Notes: generated by a model not told the origin, from the letters alone. A DNA stretch of 39,943 nucleotides from Rhodospirillum sp. (GCA_021741145.1 JAIOYK010000053.1:1-39943); one strand, 5' to 3'. Shown: positions 1 to 8,422, numbered from the stretch's first letter. Translations and numbers: made by a program.

Positions 1-71
1 GGCTTTTCATTGGGCGTCTGGATCATGGACGATATACTGGCGCTCCCGTCCTGGGAACGGACTGGGGGTAA

Positions 72-509
72 GTGAAAAAATGGGGGATGTCCATGGGTGG
101 AAATGCCGTGTTCGCATCTGGTGTCGCCATTGCGGCGCTGCTCGTCGGTCTTGGGTCCGCCTTGGCTGGAGGGGACTTGGTGTCTGGCGAGAAGGTCAGC
201 AAGAAATGTATCGCCTGCCACAGCTTCGAGGCGGAGGGCGGCAACAAACTGGGGCCAAATTTGTTCGGGACCATCGGGCGCCCGGTGGGCTCCTTGGAGG
301 GCTACGATGACTTTTCCGAAAGCTATGTGACTTTGGGTCAACAGGGAATGGTCTGGACCGAGGAAAGTCTCGTGGCCTACCTCAAGGATCCAAAAGGCTT
401 CGTGCGGGAAATGTCCGGGGATCCCAAGGCTAAGTCCAAGATGACATTCAAATTGCCCGGTGATCAGGATGTCGCCGACGTCATCTCCTATATGGCCAGC
501 CTGAAATGA
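72..509 (+). CDS. class I c-type cytochrome, exported
   Basis: A 145-residue protein starting at GTG. The N-terminal hydrophobic stretch (about residues 13-32, ending near ALAGG) looks like a signal peptide for export to the periplasm. The heme site is CIACH at residues 46-50, followed by a GPNLFG-IGR segment typical of mitochondrial/c2-like class I cytochromes, and Met124 in SKMTF is the likely sixth heme ligand. It should therefore be a soluble periplasmic monoheme electron carrier. The gene is convergent with the PuuB-like oxidase, and a hairpin covers the junction. The upstream 71 bases are too short to show whether it belongs to an operon. Its redox partner cannot be inferred from context. 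Confidence 0.88.
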   Translation: MKKWGMSMGGNAVFASGVAIAALLVGLGSALAGGDLVSGEKVSKKCIACHSFEAEGGNKLGPNLFGTIGRPVGSLEGYDDFSESYVTLGQQGMVWTEESLVAYLKDPKGFVREMSGDPKAKSKMTFKLPGDQDVADVISYMASLK

Positions 510-510
510 A

Positions 511-537
511 AAGGGGGAGGGTATCTCCCTTCCCCTT
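511..537. terminator. hairpin between convergent cytochrome c and PuuB-like genes
   Basis: Two 11-base arms (511-521 and 527-537) pair around a TATCT loop with one G-T wobble. It sits directly after the cytochrome stop codon and overlaps the stop codon of the convergent oxidase gene, so it could end transcription from both sides. There is no strong T tract after it, so intrinsic termination is plausible but not certain. Confidence 0.5.
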
Positions 538-1810
538 ACAGCAGGTCCCGTAGGCGGGCCCAGGTGGTGCCCAGGACCAATAGGGGGGTGCGGAGGACCG
601 AGCCGCCGGGGAAGGGCAAGTGGGGCAGTCGGGCGATGATATCGAACCGCTCTTCCGTGCCGCCGATGACCTCGGCCATCAGCCGTCCGGCCAGTCCGGT
701 CATGGCGACTCCATGGCCGGAATATCCATGGGCGAAGAGTGTGCGGGACCCCAGCCGTCCGAAATGGGGCATGCGGTTGATGGTGATGGCCACGTTGCCG
801 CCCCAACCATGGGTCACGGTCACGTCGGCGAGTTGGGGGAAGTAGCGCAGCATGACCTTGCGCAAGGACGCCTTGATGCTCATCGGGTCCAGGCGGGTAT
901 AGCTGACTCCCCCGCCAAACAGAAGACGATGGTCGGCGGACCGGCGGTAGTAGTTCAGCACGAAGGCGATGTCGGCGATGGCTTCGTTGCCTGGGATCAA
1001 AGCCTCGGCCCGTTGCTGCCCCAGGGGTTCGGTGGCGATGACATAGGTTCCCACGGGCATGATGGTCGCCCTTAGTCCCTTGGCTTTCCCCCAAATATAG
1101 GCGTTGCCCGCCAGGATCAGCCATTTGGCGCGGATGGTGCTCCGGTCGGTCACCACGCGCACGGCCCCGCCGGTGTCTTCGTGGGTCCGATAGGCGGTCC
1201 CTTCGTGCAGGTGGGCGCCCGCGGCCTCCGCCGCCCGGGCCAACCCCAGGGTATAGTTCAGGGGGTGGAGATGCCCCGCCCGCCGGTCCCGGAGGCCCCC
1301 AAGGTAGGCGTCGGATTGGACGACTTCCCGTATGGATCCAGCGTCGATCCAGTCCAGATCCCCATGGCCGAAGGACTCCCATTCTTCCATCATCTCGCGC
1401 AGGCCCACCATATGCCGGGGCTTGAAGCCGACGTGGATATGGCCCGGGGCGAAGTCGCAGGCGATGGCGTGCTTGTCGATGAGGGCGCGGGTCAGGTCCA
1501 CGGCCTCCATCCCCAGGTCCCAGAGGGATTGGCGGCAGGTGGTATCCACGCTTCGCCCAAGGGAGGAAATTTCCGCTCCATATCCGGCGATGAGCTGGCC
1601 GCCACTCCGGCCCGAGGCGCCATGGCCGATATGCTGGGCTTCGATCAGTCGGACCGAATAGCCCCGTTCCGCCAAATGGAGGGCGGCCGAACATCCGGTC
1701 ATGCCGCCACCGACGATACAGACATCAGTGGCTATGTCGCCCTCCAGGGGCGGGCGAGGGGGAGTGGAATGGGCGGAATCGCCATACCAATTGCCGGGAA
1801 GTTGGATCAT
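536..1810 (-). CDS. puuB: FAD-dependent amine oxidoreductase, PuuB-like (gamma-glutamylputrescine oxidase)
   Basis: A 424-residue DAO-family flavoprotein. The dinucleotide-binding motif GGGMTG lies at residues 34-39, followed by the GASGRSGGQ segment (about 64-72) characteristic of the PuuB/OrdL group, and the C-terminal part has the GYSGHG motif that contacts FAD. PuuB oxidises gamma-glutamylputrescine in the glutamylated putrescine degradation pathway. It is divergent from the polyamine ABC transporter genes, which supports a role in polyamine catabolism, but puuA, puuC and puuD are not in this window. Substrate assignment rests on family resemblance and neighbourhood; a related amino-acid or amine oxidase is possible. 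Confidence 0.8.
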   Translation of the reverse strand: MIQLPGNWYGDSAHSTPPRPPLEGDIATDVCIVGGGMTGCSAALHLAERGYSVRLIEAQHIGHGASGRSGGQLIAGYGAEISSLGRSVDTTCRQSLWDLGMEAVDLTRALIDKHAIACDFAPGHIHVGFKPRHMVGLREMMEEWESFGHGDLDWIDAGSIREVVQSDAYLGGLRDRRAGHLHPLNYTLGLARAAEAAGAHLHEGTAYRTHEDTGGAVRVVTDRSTIRAKWLILAGNAYIWGKAKGLRATIMPVGTYVIATEPLGQQRAEALIPGNEAIADIAFVLNYYRRSADHRLLFGGGVSYTRLDPMSIKASLRKVMLRYFPQLADVTVTHGWGGNVAITINRMPHFGRLGSRTLFAHGYSGHGVAMTGLAGRLMAEVIGGTEERFDIIARLPHLPFPGGSVLRTPLLVLGTTWARLRDLL

Positions 1811-2103
1811 GGATCCTCAATACCATTCTCTCGGGGCGCCGTCATCCCTTCGCGGCGGGATGGTCACCGTCGGGTTTCGACCCCTGGTTAGACCGGTGGG
1901 CATGACGCGCCGTGGAAGAATTCTGTTGCCAAAGGAGGGGGTTTGACCACACAAGCGTTTGACCCATCGTGTTTCGTCCCCATCTGCTAGGGGGACCGGG
2001 GGCCGGTGTCTTTTCGGTCAAGTTCCAACCAGGGTTCGGAAAGGGGACCAGGGGGTCGCCGTTCCGATCATCACTTTTGATCCACTTCAAGGGGGAGGTC
2101 TCG
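1811..2103. promoter_or_regulatory. divergent intergenic region between puuB-like and potF genes
   Basis: About 290 bases between divergently transcribed polyamine genes, so it should hold both promoters. The octamer GTTTGACC occurs twice in the same orientation at 1941-1948 and 1957-1964, a 16-base period, which could be an operator or a pair of -35-like elements. A strong Shine-Dalgarno GGGGGAGG at 2091-2098 serves the ATG at 2104. No convincing complete promoter could be assigned by eye. Confidence 0.4.
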
Positions 2104-3207
2104 ATGCCGTCCACTTTTTTACGTGCCCTGACCGGCTTCGCCGTCGGCGCCCTGTTCGCCGGTCAGGCGTTCGCCGCCGAGGAAAAAGTTCTCAACGTCT
2201 ACAACTGGTCGGACTATATCGCCGAGGATACTCTGGCGAAGTTCGAGGCCGAGACCGGGATCAAGGTCAATTACGACGTTTATGACAGCAACGAACTGCT
2301 CGAATCGAAGCTGCTGGCGGGCCACTCTGGCTACGACATTGTCGTCCCCACGGACCATACCTTTTCCCGGTTGATCGCCGCGGGCATTCTTCAAAAATTG
2401 GATAAGTCCAAGATCCCAAATTTCGCCAATCTGGATCCGACCCTGATGGACCGTGCCGCCAATTATGATCCGGGCAACGACCACGGGATCATTTATATGT
2501 GGGGTACCAACGGTCTGGGAATCAATGTGGACAAGGTGAAGGAAGTCCTGGGCGAGGATGCTCCCTTGGATAGCTACGCCCTGCTGTTCGATCCAAAATA
2601 TGCCGACAAGCTGGCGACTTGCGGTATCCATGTGTTGGATAGCGCCTCGGAGGTCTTCCCTGTTGCCCGGAACTACCTGGGCTTGGATGCGAATTCCGAA
2701 AGCGATGAAGACCTGGAGAAAGCAACCGAGCTGTGGATGGGTGTGCGGTCCGACATCCAGAAATTTCATTCCTCGGAATTTATCAATGCCTTGGCCAATG
2801 GTGATATCTGCATGGCCTTCGGCTTTAGCGGCGACATTCTGCAGGCCAAGGGCCGGGCCGAGGAAGCCGGAAATGGCGTCAATATCGAGTACATCATTCC
2901 CAAGGAAGGCAGCTTGGTCTGGTTCGACATGATGGGGATTCCCGCTGACGCCCCCCATCCGGAAAACGCCCAAGCCTTCATCAACTTCATCCTCGATCCC
3001 CAGATCACGGCGGATATCTCCAACTACGTTTGGTATGCGAACGCGAACATCAAATCGACCGCGCTGGTGGTCGAGGACGTGCGCAACAATCCTGGCGTCT
3101 ATCCCAGCGCCGAAGTGATGAGCAAGCTGTTCATTCAGAAAACCGCGACGCCGAAGTACGAGCGTCTGCGCACCCGGTCCTGGAATAAGGTGAAAACCGG
3201 GATCTAA
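2104..3207 (+). CDS. potF: putrescine/spermidine ABC transporter substrate-binding protein (first PotF paralog)
   Basis: A 367-residue periplasmic binding protein of the PotD/PotF family. The ATG at 2104 was chosen because it has GGGGGAGG five bases upstream and opens a classical signal peptide ending near AFA (about residue 22). The mature part begins with the family hallmark VYNWSDYI, and GYDIVVPTD and the YVWYANAN segment also match PotF. It captures polyamines and delivers them to PotH/PotI. A second paralog follows directly; the two share most motifs (NWSDYIA, NYLGL, WYANAN), so they arose by tandem duplication and may differ in ligand. A hairpin after the stop probably lowers readthrough, which would give more binding protein than permease. 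Confidence 0.92.
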   Translation: MPSTFLRALTGFAVGALFAGQAFAAEEKVLNVYNWSDYIAEDTLAKFEAETGIKVNYDVYDSNELLESKLLAGHSGYDIVVPTDHTFSRLIAAGILQKLDKSKIPNFANLDPTLMDRAANYDPGNDHGIIYMWGTNGLGINVDKVKEVLGEDAPLDSYALLFDPKYADKLATCGIHVLDSASEVFPVARNYLGLDANSESDEDLEKATELWMGVRSDIQKFHSSEFINALANGDICMAFGFSGDILQAKGRAEEAGNGVNIEYIIPKEGSLVWFDMMGIPADAPHPENAQAFINFILDPQITADISNYVWYANANIKSTALVVEDVRNNPGVYPSAEVMSKLFIQKTATPKYERLRTRSWNKVKTGI

Positions 3208-3219
3208 GGATCCCCGGTG

Positions 3220-3260
3220 GGGCCACCTTTCCGTGATCGGAACGGTGGCCCTTTCCTTTT
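3220..3260 (+). terminator. hairpin terminator or attenuator after first potF
   Basis: Arms 3220-3227 and 3244-3251 (GGGCCACC/GGTGGCCC) continue after one mismatch into a further five pairs (3229-3233 with 3238-3242) around a TGAT loop. A T-rich run follows to 3260. It lies between two co-directional potF genes, so partial termination or protection of the upstream mRNA 3' end is the likely role. Confidence 0.7.
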
Positions 3261-3296
3261 CGGAGAAGAAATGAAGGCCTTTTCGGAGAAGAAATG
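3255..3296 (+). repeat. 19-bp direct repeat carrying a duplicated Shine-Dalgarno and ATG
   Basis: The 19-base unit at 3255-3273 recurs exactly at 3278-3296, a 23-base period. Each copy contains CGGAG, then AAGAA, then ATG, that is, a complete ribosome-binding site with a start codon. The first ATG (3271) opens a 32-codon frame that ends at 3369 and overlaps the potF2 start out of frame. The second ATG (3294) is in frame with potF2. Confidence 0.8.
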
Positions 3297-3317
3297 CAGG
3301 AAAAAGGAGCGGTCGTC

Positions 3318-4436
3318 ATGGGGGTGCGTCGGTTTGGTCTGGTCATGGGGCTGGTCACGGGTGTTTTGATCGGCACGGTGGGCGCGGGTTTCGAAGCTCG
3401 GGCGGCGGAGGACAGTGTCGTCAATGTGTTCAACTGGTCGGACTACATCGCCGATGACGTGATCGCCCGCTTCACCGAGGAAACGGGCATTGTCGTTCGC
3501 TATGATGTCTTTGATTCCAATGAAATGCTTGAGGGCAAGTTGCTGGCGGGCCATTCGGGATACGATTTGGTGGTGCCCTCGGACTATGCCCTTTCCAAAT
3601 TACTGGAGGCCGGAGCGCTCCAACCCCTGGACAAGGCCGCCCTTCCGAATCTCGCCAATCTGGATCCGGTGATGATGACGCGGGCCGCGGTCCATGATCC
3701 CGGAAACACCCACGGGGTGATCTATATGTGGGGCACCGCCGGGCTGGGCATGAACCGCGCGATGGTAACCGCCGCCCTGGGCGAGGCCGCGCCGATGGAC
3801 AGTTTCGCCCTACTGTTCGACCCCCAATACGCATCGAAGTTGGCCAAATGCGGCATCTATATGCTCGATAGTGGTCCCTGGGTGCTGTCCGCCGCCCTGA
3901 ACTACCTGGGGCTGAATCCCAATTCCGAGGATCCCGCGGACCTGGATCGAGCCGAAGCCCTGCTGATGACCGTCCGTCCCTTTATCCGACGGTTCGATTC
4001 GTCGGCCTATATCGAAGCCCTGGCCAATGGGGATATCTGTCTGGCCTATGGCTATTCCGGCGATATCTTCCAGGCCCAGGGCCGGGCGGAGGAGGCGGAA
4101 AACGGGGTCGCCCTGGACTATGTGATCCCCAAGGAGGGAACCCAGGTGGCTTTCGATCTGTTGGCCATTCCCGTGGACGCGGCCCATGCGGCGAACGCCC
4201 TGGCGTTCATCGATTTCCTCAGTCGGCCGGATATCGCGGCCCTGAACACCAATTACGTCTGGTACGCCAATGCCAACACCAAGGCGACGCCCCTGGTGGA
4301 TCCGGAGATCCGTGACGATCCCGCGATCTATCCGCCGCCGGAGGTGATGGCCCGCCTGTATACCCGCGCACCCCTGACCGCCCAGGGTGACCGGACCTTG
4401 ACGCGCATCTGGACCCGGATCAAGTCTGGATCCTGA
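3318..4436 (+). CDS. potF: putrescine/spermidine ABC transporter substrate-binding protein (second PotF paralog)
   Basis: A 372-residue PotD/PotF-family binding protein from ATG 3318, which has AAAGGAG at 3303-3309 and begins a normal signal peptide ending near ARA. An in-frame ATG at 3294 with its own GGAG would add eight residues. The mature protein starts with VFNWSDYIADD and keeps GYDLVVPSD and YVWYANANTK. It is clearly a paralog of the gene just upstream but distinctly diverged. It sits 38 bases before potG, so it is probably co-transcribed with the transporter core. The duplicated start region ahead of it may affect its translation. Ligand preference (putrescine or spermidine) cannot be told from sequence by eye. 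Confidence 0.92.
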   Translation: MGVRRFGLVMGLVTGVLIGTVGAGFEARAAEDSVVNVFNWSDYIADDVIARFTEETGIVVRYDVFDSNEMLEGKLLAGHSGYDLVVPSDYALSKLLEAGALQPLDKAALPNLANLDPVMMTRAAVHDPGNTHGVIYMWGTAGLGMNRAMVTAALGEAAPMDSFALLFDPQYASKLAKCGIYMLDSGPWVLSAALNYLGLNPNSEDPADLDRAEALLMTVRPFIRRFDSSAYIEALANGDICLAYGYSGDIFQAQGRAEEAENGVALDYVIPKEGTQVAFDLLAIPVDAAHAANALAFIDFLSRPDIAALNTNYVWYANANTKATPLVDPEIRDDPAIYPPPEVMARLYTRAPLTAQGDRTLTRIWTRIKSGS

Positions 4437-4474
4437 CCTGTCTTCCGTCTCCACCCCTTCAGGAAAGGGATCGC

Positions 4475-5647
4475 ATGTCCATGGCAACCCAGGTGAAGGC
4501 GGTCTCCGACCGCCCCGTGAAGACTCCACCGGAAATACCGGGATGTACCAAGAAGCTGGGGCCGCCGATCATCGAGATCGAAAAGGTGGTCAAACGCTTT
4601 GGCGATTTCGTGGCCGTTAATGGCGTCTCATTGGATGTCTTCGAAGGCGAGTTCCTCTGCCTGCTGGGGGGGTCTGGCTGCGGCAAGACCACCTTGCTGC
4701 GCATGATGGCGGGCTTCGAGCAGCCGAGCGAGGGGCGGGTGCTGATTGACGGTAAGGACATGACCGACGTCGCCCCCTACGACCGGCCCGTGAATATGAT
4801 GTTTCAGTCCTACGCCCTGTTTCCCCACATGAGCGTGGAGCGGAACATCGAATTTGGGTTGAGACAGGACGGCATGCCCAAGGCCGAGCGGGAGAGCCGG
4901 GTGGCCGAGATGCTCGCCATGGTCCAACTTGAGCGCTTCGCCAAGCGCAAGCCCAACCAACTGTCTGGCGGTCAACGTCAGCGGGTGGCCCTCGCCCGGG
5001 CGCTGGCCAAGCACCCCCGGGTGCTGTTGCTCGACGAACCCCTTTCGGCGCTCGACAAGAAGCTGCGGGAACGGACCCAGCTTGACCTCGTGAACATCCA
5101 AGAAAAGACGGGGATCACCTTCGTCGTGGTCACCCATGACCAGGAGGAGGCCATGACCATGGCCGACCGCGTGGCGATCATGGACGAAGGCTGGATCGAG
5201 CAAATCGACGCTCCACAGTCCATGTACGAATATCCCAACACGCGTTTTGTCGCCGAATTCTTCGGCAGCGTGAACATGTTCGAAGGCACCCTGGTGGAGG
5301 ATGAGCCCGACCATGTCATCATCGAGGCGCCGGAGTTGGAAACCCCCATCTATGTCGGTCATGGAGTCAGCGGGCGGGAGGGCGGCACGGTCTGGGCGGC
5401 CCTAAGACCGGAAAAGGTGACCCTGATCACCGAAAAGCCCGATCGGGACAGCAATTGGTCCTCGGGCGTGGTCAAGGATATCGTCTATCTGGGCTCCACC
5501 AGCACCTATATTGTCGAGTTGGCTTCGGGCAAGCAAGTCCGCGCGACACTCGCCAACCATGACCGGGATATGGAAGGGCGGGTGACCTGGGACGATAAGG
5601 TCTTTGTGACCTGGACCGACAACGCTCCCGTGGTGGTCAGCTCATGA
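4475..5647 (+). CDS. potG: polyamine ABC transporter ATP-binding protein PotG
   Basis: A 390-residue ABC ATPase. Walker A is GGSGCGKT at residues 65-72, the Q-loop is in FQSYALFPHM, the signature is LSGGQRQR, Walker B is LLLDEP followed by the D-loop SALD, and the switch His is in VTHDQEEA. The C-terminal third is a TOBE domain as in PotA/PotG. It couples ATP hydrolysis to polyamine import through PotH and PotI at the inner membrane. AGGAAAGGGA precedes ATG 4475. The stop overlaps the start of potH (ATGA), which indicates translational coupling. Confidence 0.95.
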   Translation: MSMATQVKAVSDRPVKTPPEIPGCTKKLGPPIIEIEKVVKRFGDFVAVNGVSLDVFEGEFLCLLGGSGCGKTTLLRMMAGFEQPSEGRVLIDGKDMTDVAPYDRPVNMMFQSYALFPHMSVERNIEFGLRQDGMPKAERESRVAEMLAMVQLERFAKRKPNQLSGGQRQRVALARALAKHPRVLLLDEPLSALDKKLRERTQLDLVNIQEKTGITFVVVTHDQEEAMTMADRVAIMDEGWIEQIDAPQSMYEYPNTRFVAEFFGSVNMFEGTLVEDEPDHVIIEAPELETPIYVGHGVSGREGGTVWAALRPEKVTLITEKPDRDSNWSSGVVKDIVYLGSTSTYIVELASGKQVRATLANHDRDMEGRVTWDDKVFVTWTDNAPVVVSS

Positions 5648-6636
5648 GCGGGGCCGGGATGGAAGCGGGGACCGGGGCGAGCGCCGGTGGTGGCGCGGCG
5701 CCGGTACGCACCCACTGGCGGACGCGCCTGTCGGTCTACCTCAACACCAATGGGCGGCGGCTGGTGCTTGGGGTGCCCTATCTATGGTTGCTGCTGTTCT
5801 TCCTGCTGCCCTTCGCCATCGTTCTAAAGATCTCCTTCGCCGAATTCGCCATCGGAGTCCCCCCTTATTCGGATCTGTTGGAGTTGACCCAGGATGGCTA
5901 TTTTCGCCTGACCCTGGCTCTGTCCAATTACGCCTACCTGTTCGACGACCCCCAATATGTTATCGCCTATACGAATTCCTTGCGGATCGCGGCGGTGTCC
6001 ACGGCCTTTGCCCTTCTGGTGGGTTTTCCCATGGCCTATGGAATCGCCAAGGCGCCCAAGGGACCCCGGACCATCCTGTTGTTCCTGGTGGTCCTGCCCT
6101 TCTGGACATCCTTCCTGATCCGGGTCTATGCCTGGATTGGTATCCTCAAAAGTAATGGTCTGCTGAACAACCTTCTGATCTCCCTGGGGATTATCGACGA
6201 TCCCCTGGTAATCCTGGGCAGTGACTGGGGCGTCTATATCGGTATCGTCTATTCCTACCTGCCCTTTATGGTTCTACCGCTCTATGCGACCCTGGAGAAG
6301 CTCGATCCCAGTTTGCTGGAGGCCGCCCATGACCTGGGCTGTCGTCCCTGGAAGGCCTTCCTGACCATCACCTTGCCCCTGGCTCTGCCGGGGATCGTGG
6401 CCGGGTCCATGCTGGTCTTTATCCCCGCGGTGGGCGAGTTCGTTATTCCCGAGCTGTTGGGGGGGGCGGACACTTTCATGATCGGCCGCGTGTTGTGGAA
6501 TGAGTTCTTCCTCAACCGGGATTGGCCCGTGGCCTCGGCGGTGGCGATGGCCATGCTGATCCTGCTGGTGGCGCCCATCATGATTTTCCAGCATATCCAG
6601 GCCAAACAAGCCGATGGCGAAGGAGCGGGGCGATGA
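5644..6636 (+). CDS. potH: polyamine ABC transporter permease PotH
   Basis: A 330-residue inner-membrane permease of the BPD_transp_1 family. Hydrophobic helices are evident at about residues 41-60 (LVLGVPYLWLLLFFLLPFAI), 115-135, 145-165 and through the C-terminal third. The EAA loop that docks on the ATPase is EAAHDLGCRPWKAF. The N-terminal 30 residues are Gly/Ala-rich and probably cytoplasmic. It starts inside the potG stop codon and its own stop overlaps the potI start, so potG, potH and potI form one coupled translation unit. It forms the translocation channel with PotI. Confidence 0.95.
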   Translation: MSGAGMEAGTGASAGGGAAPVRTHWRTRLSVYLNTNGRRLVLGVPYLWLLLFFLLPFAIVLKISFAEFAIGVPPYSDLLELTQDGYFRLTLALSNYAYLFDDPQYVIAYTNSLRIAAVSTAFALLVGFPMAYGIAKAPKGPRTILLFLVVLPFWTSFLIRVYAWIGILKSNGLLNNLLISLGIIDDPLVILGSDWGVYIGIVYSYLPFMVLPLYATLEKLDPSLLEAAHDLGCRPWKAFLTITLPLALPGIVAGSMLVFIPAVGEFVIPELLGGADTFMIGRVLWNEFFLNRDWPVASAVAMAMLILLVAPIMIFQHIQAKQADGEGAGR

Positions 6637-7478
6637 ACTGGCGGCGTGACTGGTTTACCCTGAGTTGGATGGCCTTCGGCTTCGCCTTCCTCTATGTGCC
6701 CATCCTGCTGTTGGTCATCTATTCCTTCAACGAAGGGCGTTTGGTGACCGTCTGGGCCGGATGGTCCACCAAGTGGTATGGGGAGTTGCTGCGGGATGAA
6801 CAGATCATGGGCGCGGCCTGGATCTCGCTGCGGGTGGCGGTGATGAACGCCACCTTCGCCACCGTTCTGGGCACGCTGGCGGCACTGGCCATGGTGCGCT
6901 TTGGCGCCTTCCGGGGCCGGACCCTCTTTTCCGGCATGCTCTCTGCCCCGCTGGTCATGCCCGATGTGATCACTGGATTGTCCTCCCTGCTGCTCTTCGT
7001 CGCCATGGAGCAATTGATCGGTTGGCCGGAGGGGCGGGGGATCACCACCATCACCATCGCCCATGTGACCTTTTCCACGGCCTATGTGGCGGTGGTGATC
7101 CAATCCCGATTGGTGGGTATGGACCGGTCCATCGAGGAGGCGGCCATGGACCTGGGCGCCCGCCCGGCGAAGGTCTTTCTGGTCATCACCATTCCGGTCA
7201 TCGCTCCGGCCCTGGTGGCGGGCTGGCTGCTGGCTTTTACCCTATCCCTGGATGACCTGGTGATCGCGAGCTTCGTTTCAGGACCCGCGTCCTCGACCCT
7301 GCCCATGGTGGTCTTCTCCTCCGTGCGTCTGGGGGTCAGTCCGGAAATCAATGCCCTTGCGACAATTCTCGTGGTTGTGGCCAGCGTCGCCATCCTGGGG
7401 GCCGGTTGGGCCATGAACCGACAGGAGCGCTTGACCAAGGCACTGACCGAAAAACGTGAAATCCCGGTGGAGGGGTGA
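6633..7478 (+). CDS. potI: polyamine ABC transporter permease PotI
   Basis: A 281-residue permease. ATG 6633 was chosen because it overlaps the potH stop as ATGA and gives the usual PotI N-terminus with an early membrane helix (WMAFGFAFLYVPILLLVIYSF). The EAA loop is EEAAMDLGARPAKVFLVITIP, and the conserved DDLVIASFVSGP segment follows. It pairs with PotH in the membrane. The stop codon overlaps the GTG start of the DUF423 gene, so that gene may be translated with the transporter. Confidence 0.95.
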   Translation: MNWRRDWFTLSWMAFGFAFLYVPILLLVIYSFNEGRLVTVWAGWSTKWYGELLRDEQIMGAAWISLRVAVMNATFATVLGTLAALAMVRFGAFRGRTLFSGMLSAPLVMPDVITGLSSLLLFVAMEQLIGWPEGRGITTITIAHVTFSTAYVAVVIQSRLVGMDRSIEEAAMDLGARPAKVFLVITIPVIAPALVAGWLLAFTLSLDDLVIASFVSGPASSTLPMVVFSSVRLGVSPEINALATILVVVASVAILGAGWAMNRQERLTKALTEKREIPVEG

Positions 7479-7879
7479 CAGGCATGGGGATTCCCTTGGG
7501 TGTTTGGCTGGCCTTGGCTGGCGTTAACGGATTTCTCTCCGTGGCCATGGGCGCTTTCGCCGCCCATGGTCTGGAAGCCATGGGCGACCCCCATGCCGTC
7601 GCGCTGGTGGAGAAGGCCGCCCGTTATCAAATGTATGGTGTGATCGGGTTTGTTGTCGCGGCATGGGCGAAAGGCCAGGGGGGATTAGGACTTCTGGCTG
7701 ATATCCTTGGGTGCCTTCAACTGATAGGTATCCTGCTATTCTGTGGGTCTCTGGTCTTGATCGCCTTGCTGCGGGTTCCGGTGGCATTTCTCGCGCCCTT
7801 TGGCGGGATGGCCATGCTTGTGGGTTGGATCGTCGTGGCCTGGATGGGAATTCGGTCGGTTCGACGGGGAGGCGTTTGA
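7475..7879 (+). CDS. DUF423 small membrane protein
   Basis: A 134-residue protein with four hydrophobic segments. The N-terminal GVNGFLSVAMGAFAAHGL and the following YQMYG are the hallmarks of the DUF423 (YgdD) family, whose function is unknown. GTG 7475 overlaps the potI stop; ATG 7484 is an alternative start three codons later. Co-translation with the polyamine transporter is visible in the overlap, but the family is found in many contexts, so a polyamine role should not be assumed. Confidence 0.85.
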   Translation: MTGMGIPLGVWLALAGVNGFLSVAMGAFAAHGLEAMGDPHAVALVEKAARYQMYGVIGFVVAAWAKGQGGLGLLADILGCLQLIGILLFCGSLVLIALLRVPVAFLAPFGGMAMLVGWIVVAWMGIRSVRRGGV

Positions 7880-8000
7880 CAGGACAGTATCCCATGCCCA
7901 TCATGGGGCCGCGTTATGTCCCCCGCCGTGACTTGAGGTTCCGTCGCGGAATGATTAAGTACGCAGTCATCATGGGGTTTTTTGGGAGCACGTGCCGAGC

Positions 8001-8369
8001 ATGGCAAAAAAGATACTGATTGTCGAAGACAACGATTTGAACATGAAGTTGTTCAATGATCTGCTTCAAGCCAATGGCTACGCCACGGTGCAGACCAAGG
8101 ATGGGCGCGAGGTCTTAGACCTTGCGCGGGCCAACCACCCTGACCTGATCCTGATGGACATCCAGCTGCCGGAGATCTCCGGGTTGGAAATCACCAAGAT
8201 GCTGTAGGATGACGAAGACCTGAAGGCTATTCCCGTGATCGCCGTGACCGCTTTCGCGATGAAGGGGGACGAGGAAAAGATCCGGGAAGGGGGATGCGAG
8301 GGATATATCGCCAAGCCCATCTCCGTCGCCAGTTTCCTTCAGACCGTCGCGAAGTTCCTGGAAGGCTGA
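8001..8369 (+). pseudogene. divK: DivK-like single-domain response regulator interrupted by an in-frame TAG
   Basis: Codons 1-68 give a normal DivK receiver start ([16 protein letters not shown], then [20 protein letters not shown]) with the phosphoacceptor Asp53. Codon 69 is TAG at 8205-8207. The same frame then continues without further stops to TGA at 8367-8369 and encodes the rest of the domain, including [16 protein letters not shown] and the conserved Lys-Pro of YIAKPIS. Full reading would give about 123 residues, the normal DivK size. Caulobacter DivK, from memory, has Lys at this position, so AAG to TAG is one substitution. ATG 8001 matches the family start; GTG 7992 is an alternative. 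A terminator follows. It is a true nonsense mutation, a sequencing error or a readthrough gene. Confidence 0.8.
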
Positions 8370-8422
8370 CCCGCTCCGCCATGGATCCGCTCCTCGATGG
8401 AACGGGACCTCCATGGAAAGGA

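Noticed and set aside
7951-7972. A CtrA-like box upstream of divK
   Set aside because: Only one TTAA half is present; the second half reads GTCA, which is too weak to claim.
8205-8207. Global reassignment of TAG as a sense codon to explain divK
   Set aside because: rpmG, topA and dprA in this window end at TAG exactly where their families end, so TAG is used as a stop.
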